A stretch of 64,000 bases of DNA. Origin: Macrotrachela quadricornifera. Taxonomy: Eukaryota > Rotifera > Eurotatoria > Philodinida > Philodinidae. The stretch covers positions 214,865 through 278,864 of the forward strand of contig JAJEKB010020547.1 in NCBI GenBank assembly GCA_022393335.1. The letters are read 5' to 3'. Shown here one piece after another: positions 58,865 through 64,000 of this stretch; positions within the stretch are counted from its first letter, which is position 1; the number at the start of each line of letters is the position of its first letter. A program made the position numbers and the translations under genes. Under the pieces are notes generated by a model. The model had not been told where the DNA came from and ran no database searches. It saw only the letters and a program-made list of their open reading frames with translations.

Positions 58865-59655
58865 TCAAAATAAACGAGATTATGTATCAATTTTACAAAA
58901 CAAATTATTTCCAAAAAGTGATCTTAGAAAAGATTTTGATTTATCTTTAGAATTACCACCTGATGGTCATGACAGAATAGAACGAGATATTCTTTTATAT
59001 GAACCTCATTTTGCCTTGAAAACCGTTTAGATGATCACCTATTGAGTTAAACAAATTCAATACTTTATAGAATAGATTAATTCAGCTTTTCTTCAATGGA
59101 TTTCTAATCAATATTATCTAAGAATGGTAACACTTCTTTAACAATTCTTAAAAGCATTTGCTTTATCTCTTCATTTATCTTCAGATTATTTCAAATCAAT
59201 ATTTGAAAAAGCAATGGTGTCAATGCGTCCTGTGTTTTATCCTGCTGAACCAATTGTTATTGACCACGATCAACCAGGTTGTAGTGCATATATTGATTAG
59301 GAATGTTTTACAGTTCTTTCTCAATCGAATCAGTTAGGTCTTCAAGTACTAAAAATCAAAGGAGAATGGATCAATACATCATCTATTCACAATACATTTC
59401 TTGTTAATATCTGTCATTGAATGCAAAGATGAAGAAATGATCAATTGAAATCAACTGTTCATCATGTGATTAATACAAGTGGAACTACAAGCTATTTAAT
59501 TTCACTCTTTTTTAGACCTAATTCTTTGATTCTTATCAAATCATGAATTGCCGACCATACATCGAAGTATTCAACTGTTGTTACTGGAGAATATTTCACA
59601 GAAAGATTTGATCGAACTTCTCGTTATTGAGAAAAAGATTCTTCGTCTATGTAAT
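58865..59655 (+). pseudogene. 2-oxoglutarate/Fe(II) oxygenase (isopenicillin-N-synthase-like) pseudogene
   Basis: Scattered blocks follow the order of plant and animal 2OG oxygenases of the isopenicillin N synthase type. N-terminal-like: LRKDFDLSLELPPDG (58930), LLYEPHFAL. Then after stops FALSLHLSSDYFKSIFEKAM (59160-59215), MRPVFYPAEPIVID; a GCSAYID-stop-ECFTVLSQ segment standing where the iron-binding HxD and LTLL.Q would be; GLQVLKIKGEWIN (59337); NTFLVNI; KSTVHHVIN with the distal His (59450); and SLFFRPNSLIL. The first iron ligand has become TyrIleAsp, and stops occur at about 59030, 59298, 59417 and 59545. Dead copy. Member identity not resolvable. Confidence 0.6.
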
Positions 59656-60900
59656 ATATCAATAGTAGTTTTTTCTTAAGATTCTCAAGAAAAGATCTAT
59701 TTGAAAATGTCGATATTGATCGAGAGAATAATTGTTATGATTTAATGTATTAAAGAAAGATTTTATTCTTCACATGTTTGATTGAAATGTTTCTGATAAG
59801 TATTGGATTCTATTACCCACGGAAAAAATTTTCAACAAATACCGCGGTTATTGCCGGTTTATCGGTTGCAGCTCTAAGCGGTTATTTCACACCACGACCA
59901 GTTCTATTGAACCATTTAATGATGTTCACACTAATATCAAATATAACAGTCTATGAGATAACGGATGAAAAATCTTATAGACTAATATATTTCATTTACT
60001 AGTAGATTTATACGAATCTTACAATTACCAGTAACTTATACCATATTCAGAATTTAATCAAACTTTCTGAAACGTTCACGTTGATAATGAAATGTATATA
60101 GTTTGTAAAATCCTATTTATATTTTAAAGTCACAATTATTAACGTATAAACGCAATCTAATTTAAGAAAATCCTTTCTGGAGAAAATTTCAATTCTACTA
60201 GAATCTATGGCTTTTAAACCGCAGTATCGTGCGGCACTGAAAAAGTCAATTTACTTGAAATATAGTATTGTAATTCAATATATATGTAGATCTATATGTC
60301 AAAGCACTGATGAGACCTACTATTTGATGCGCGTATCTCAATTATTTTAATCAAAAAGATAGATTTAGATATGTGTATATTTTTACATATGAACTTCTTA
60401 TACTACCTCGTAAATACTACTATAAATACTTATCTCAATGAAATCTGACTAATATTTTTAATACGTATACATGCTTATCTTTAGCTTAATATAATCGTAA
60501 CTGCATGCTACGTTTATTCAAATCTGATATAATTCTGGAATATTTTCTGTAATTCGACTTTTAGAACAATTTTTTTTTAATTTCACTTCGTTCCATATTA
60601 TCATATAAAATGAAAAAACTAATATAGATATAGAATTTATTAATGTTTGATAAGAAAAAAAAAATTTATTTTTATTTGTGAAATGATCACCTGAGAATCT
60701 ATTCTACATCTCAGATAAAAGAAAACATAATTTTATTTCAACCAGTTTTTTCAAGCTGATCATGTTGATATATATCGAAATTCTGTTGAAATATCATTAT
60801 GGATAAAGTGTGTAAAAAATCTAGATATATAAGAAGACTATATTATTCAGAATCATGATATATTTTGTAAAAACCGCGTCTAGCTGCGGTGTCTACCTAA
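59656..60900. other. Non-coding spacer
   Basis: A+T-rich. A short open frame at 59778-60002 contains an alanine-rich hydrophobic stretch but has no start context or family match. Otherwise nothing recognised. Confidence 0.35.
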
Positions 60901-61043
60901 CCCTTTCACAGCGATGTGACCCACTGATGGGTCACGCTATACTTTTAGAAGAAACTATAGAAAAACACTTTCTTTTGCCCTTTTTTTAGTCAGGAACTAC
61001 ATATAATGTGCCATCTTTTTGCCTCTTGTAATTTTTGAGTCTT

Positions 61044-62327
61044 TTATTTCATAGCCAAGTGCCTCTCGTTAAAATAATCAGGACAGAAAGATTTAATTTT
61101 CTTTGCCGACGCTGCACTTGCTTCTCTTGATTGCTGTTGCCTAATCTTCTCATAGCAACCAACACATCTTCTTCGGACATCACGTGCATATCCTTCGATT
61201 TCTTCAAGCTTGTGATCTTTCAATTTACGTTTTGTTTGGCTTGTTGAACGTTCTCTCGGACCAGATTTTACATTCTCGTATGGCACGCCAAGAAGTAAAG
61301 ATTGCACAAGACTTTCACGAAACTGTAGCATTGTCATACGGCTTGAGTCATAATTTTCTTTGTAAATCAAATAAGCATTCACTATTGACACTCCAAATAT
61401 CATCTCAAACACTACTTTGTGATACCATTTTCTGGACCGTCGAAGGCATGTGTAGTATGTTGATAACTGGTCTGACAAATCTATACCTTGTTTTCCTTCA
61501 TTGTAATCGATAACAACTAGTGGTTTCATAATGCGTTGATTGGCTTTATCGGTTTTTCCAGGGTTTACCAACGTTGCCGAATGTAATGGCTTTGTGGACA
61601 TCATCAAAACCTCTGGTCTATCTTTCCATTTGATCAGTTTTATGCCGTTACTACTCTGGAGACCATAAACTTCACCACGTTTGAGCTTTTTCTGAACAAC
61701 TCCATGTTCCAATGAGGTAAATATCATTTCGCAATAAACTTTCTATGAGAGAAATACCTGTGAAGAAGTTATCAGCCACCACAGTTTGATGACATTCGAG
61801 AAGACCATTTCCCAAATCGAGAACGACAGTTTACGCGAGCCAGAGACGTAAATTGACTTGAATCTAGTTCTCAATGTATCTAAAAGTGGTCTCACCTTGA
61901 ATAACCTGTCTTGGTCTGCATGTGCTTCTTAGTTGTTCGAAAAATGAAAAAATTTGACAAGTAATTCAAATCGGTCTCTTGACAACGTATTTTGAATGAT
62001 TTCAGATTCAAACAACTTGCGTTTGTTCCAGTATTAATCTATTTCTGGCCTTTGTACTAGTCCCATTTCAAGTATAATTCCTAGAAATCTGAACATTTCT
62101 CCATTAGTAGTTGGCCACCACCGAAGAGTTTTTGACCGTTTGGTAAACTTTTATGTTTGTACGTGCTGCTCTACATATCGATTGGTTTCACGAATCATGA
62201 GACAAATGATCTCATCAGTGATGAAACGCCGATAACAATCGACAGGATTGATTACACCATCATCCAAACTACTCACATCACTTTGTGAGTTGCTACTTTC
62301 GTCCCTATCCGTCTCTTCGAATAGCAT
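61044..62327 (-). pseudogene. piggyBac (PGBD4-like) transposase, 5' half broken, 3' half open
   Basis: The 3' part (61727-61044) is an open frame with the piggyBac catalytic-domain end: MKPLVVIDYNEGKQGIDLSD, YTCLRRSRKWYHKVVFEMIF, IVNAYLIYKEN, and a C-terminal Cys finger (RRRCVGCYEKIR ... CPDYFNERH, with Tyr where a Cys is usual). Upstream, from ATG 62327, MLFEETDRDESSNSQSDVSS, FITDEIICLMIRETNRYVEQ, stop, RWWPTTNGEMFRFLGIILEM, GLVQRPEID, stop, then SRDRFELLVKFFHFSNN in a shifted frame, are the family's N-terminal blocks. At least four disruptions lie between 62160 and 61730, which removes the first catalytic Asp region. Inactive as read. Confidence 0.85.
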
Positions 62328-62577
62328 GTAAAATGCAAATTTTGAGGATATGACTTCAGCTTGTTTTGATTATCTCGATTAGAATGCTTTCGGTATTTAT
62401 ATATGCATGCATAGATAAGTCGAAAAAATCCCATGTATCACAGAAAAAAAGAAGATGGGAAAAACCCAACATGGTATCTTTTATTGGAAAAATCCATATT
62501 CGTCACTGGATACTTCCCATACATCGAAAATATCCACGAATATATTTATCGAGGACGAACATGCATGGACATTTGTA

Positions 62578-63492
62578 CATAGGTCAGTCAAAAAGTTCTG
62601 ACAACTGTTCAGAAATCCCTTATACGAAGCTTTGGGAAATTTCTTTCGGCATAGTCTGATAGAGAAAAAAATTCTGTATTTTTCTATGCTATTTGATCAC
62701 AGTTTAGTTGCTATCATAATAATAAAACTTCAAAAACAGCTGTTTTTTTTCATGCATGACGGTTAAAGTGATTCCCATTCAGGAGGTATTTTTTGAATAA
62801 CTTTTGATAGACAGAAGATAGAGACCTGCGGTTTTCACCGTTCGAAAGAGGAGATCAAGATGCATCGAATAATACCGTGCGAGTTATTAAACATGATCTT
62901 TTCAACGTTTTCAATTGATCCCTTTGAGAAAGACTACTCAGTGAGATGTTTACAGAGAGCTTCCAATTTTCAAGATGCAAATTCGAACCCTTCATGAAAT
63001 ATTTAGAAAGATGCACGATATTCAGATCGTCAGAGCCAGTTATTTAGGAATTATATGCTTCCTACTCCAAGTTCTAAGTGATTTTCCTGCTAATTTCTGT
63101 AAAAACTTTGTTTTTTAAAAACACACTTTTTTCAACATTTAGAAAATTCATTGAGCAAAGTTCAGACAACATGCTGAAAAAGTTTATAATAGACAGTTCG
63201 ATGCGCCTTGATCTCCTCTTTCGAACGGCGAAAACTGCAGGTTTCTAACATCTTTGTATCAAAAGTTATCCAAAAAATATCCAGCTACACTGGCTTGGAT
63301 TTCTTTAACCGTCATGCATGAAAAAAACAGCTGTTTTTGAAGTTTTATTATTATGATAACAACTAAACTGAGATCAAATAGCATCGAAAAATACAGAATT
63401 TTTTTCTCTATCAGACTATGCCGAAAGAAATTTCCCAAAGCTTCTTATAAGCGATTTCTGAGCAGTTGTCAGAACTTTTTGACTGACCTATG
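62578..63492. mobile_element. Palindromic mariner/Tc1-type MITE (915 bp, TIRs of about 300 bp)
   Basis: 62578-62880 and 63188-63492 are inverted repeats, tips CATAGGTCAGTCAAAAAGTT and its complement, with a TA dinucleotide on each side (62576-62577, 63493-63494) as Tc1/mariner elements leave. The AGGTCAGTCAAAAAGT tip resembles mariner ends. Long blocks pair almost perfectly (for example AACAGCTGTTTTT, GATCTCCTCTTTCGAACGG), so single-stranded copies would fold into a hairpin of some 300 bp. The loop (about 62881-63187) has no transposase. Confidence 0.85.
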
Positions 63493-63632
63493 TATATTGA
63501 ACTCATTTTCTTCGAAAAATCGAATCGCCGTAAAAGGATTAAAATCAGCACAAAATTTAATATCAAATGAATTGAGAATATTTTCAAGTTTTTATTTGTA
63601 ATAAAATTAAAACCATCATTAGCAGATGATAA

Positions 63633-64000
63633 TTACTGTATTTCTCCAAAAATGGTCTTTAATTTTAATTCAATATCTTGTTTATTTTCATCGTTTGTTA
63701 ATCGATGTCGAAAATTTGCACAAACATAATAACCATACAGCATACGAGTAACAATATCAGTTGCTTCCATTGGGAAATGATCAAATGTGATATATTGAGA
63801 TATAAATTTATTGTCTAATTTTAAACGTTCATATTTTGTTGTTTCACAATAAATAAGTGATACTTGTACAATTTGATTTGTTTCATTTTATTCAGTTATA
63901 TATTTACTAGAACCATCAGGTTTTACCAACCCTGAAAGTATACTAGCAGTTAAATTAAGTTCAATGTTAAAATTTTTAAATTTTTCTTGAATTGTATCAG
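63633..64000 (-). pseudogene. 3' part of an unidentified coding region, with an in-frame stop
   Basis: From the right edge the minus strand reads KFKNFNIELNLTASILSGLV, KPDGSSKYITE, a TAA at 63888-63890, NETNQIVQVSLIYCETTKYE, FDHFPMEATDIVTRMLYGYY, VCANFRHRLTNDENKQDIEL and ends with a stop at 63633. The DAT.VVT.ILYG-type segment is faintly reminiscent of the N-terminal domain of stonustoxin-like/MACPF-related proteins, but the resemblance is short and I do not assign a function. The 5' part lies outside the window. The stop means a pseudogene, or an exon boundary that I cannot see. Confidence 0.4.

Larger units (their letters stand above)
60901..63538 (-). mobile_element. piggyBac element with a MITE inserted
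   Basis: Left tip CCCTTTCACAGCGATGTGAC follows CTAA (60897-60900, one base off the TTAA target), and right tip GTAAAAGGA precedes TTAA (63539-63542). The match of the two tips is imperfect, so the right boundary is less sure. Just inside the left tip GTGACCCA-CTGA-TGGGTCAC is a perfect 8-bp hairpin. The minus strand carries the transposase remnant, and a 915-bp palindromic element lies in the right part. Without it the element would be about 1.7 kb, shorter than a usual full piggyBac. Confidence 0.6.

Noticed and set aside
1..64000. tRNA or rRNA genes
   Set aside because: I looked for B-box-like GGTTCRANTCC words and rRNA-like G+C-rich conserved blocks on both strands and found none with matching cloverleaf partners.

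Overview
The window looks like eukaryotic, invertebrate nuclear DNA, most likely from a bdelloid rotifer (Adineta/Rotaria type). The grounds are strong A+T richness, coding exons split by very short introns of about 45-75 bp with GT-AG ends and T-rich 3' ends, and scattered low-copy, mostly decayed mobile elements from many superfamilies (Penelope-like with a GIY-YIG endonuclease, piggyBac, hAT, Tc1/mariner, an LTR element, several palindromic non-autonomous elements). The gene families are also ones I associate with expansion in that group: ADP-ribosyltransferase fused to tetratricopeptide repeats, NHL-repeat proteins, orphan rhodopsin-like GPCRs. The taxon is an inference; no rRNA, mitochondrial or other marker gene is present.

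Layout. 1-9 kb: repeats, a foldback-like element, a small palindromic element, a broken Penelope-like element and a decayed piggyBac copy. 9.0-12.2 kb (-): five-exon protocadherin-like gene with one apparent frameshift. 12.2-19.6 kb: A+T-rich DNA with small palindromic elements and a Tc1/mariner remnant. 19.7-22.0 kb (+): intronless ADP-ribosyltransferase/TPR gene with a visible TATA box. 22-26 kb: tandem and palindromic repeats. 26.0-27.0 kb (-): orphan rhodopsin-type GPCR. 27.55-29.18 kb (+): eight-exon TIR-domain gene with a C-terminal membrane anchor, tail-to-tail with a small gene on the minus strand carrying an eIF4E-binding-like motif. 33.3-34.9 kb (+): NHL-repeat gene broken by a stop. 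35.0-37.5 kb: hAT-like non-autonomous element and two piggyBac remnants. 37.95-40.08 kb (-): somatomedin-B/7TM receptor of the adhesion/secretin class. 41.1-45.6 kb: a 4.5-kb transposon with about 400-bp interrupted terminal inverted repeats and a decayed DDE-type transposase I cannot place in a named superfamily. 49.0-50.0 kb (+): five-exon gene with a Polycomb-type RAWUL-like domain but no RING finger. 53-58.5 kb: a nested set in which an unidentified reading frame was hit by a hAT element, which was itself hit by an LTR retrotransposon; the 400-base assembly gap lies inside the latter. 58.9-59.7 kb: 2-oxoglutarate oxygenase pseudogene. 60.9-63.5 kb: piggyBac element with a mariner-like palindromic element inserted. 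The right edge holds the 3' end of a further, interrupted coding region.

The apparently intact genes (ART-TPR, two receptors, TIR protein, small eIF4E-motif protein, RAWUL protein, perhaps the cadherin) form no pathway or operon that I can see. They are independent genes separated by transposon-rich spacers. The most unusual points are the TIR gene with a tail anchor and a retained candidate catalytic glutamate, the RING-less PCGF-like gene, the unplaced long-TIR transposon and the datable nested insertions with intact target-site duplications.
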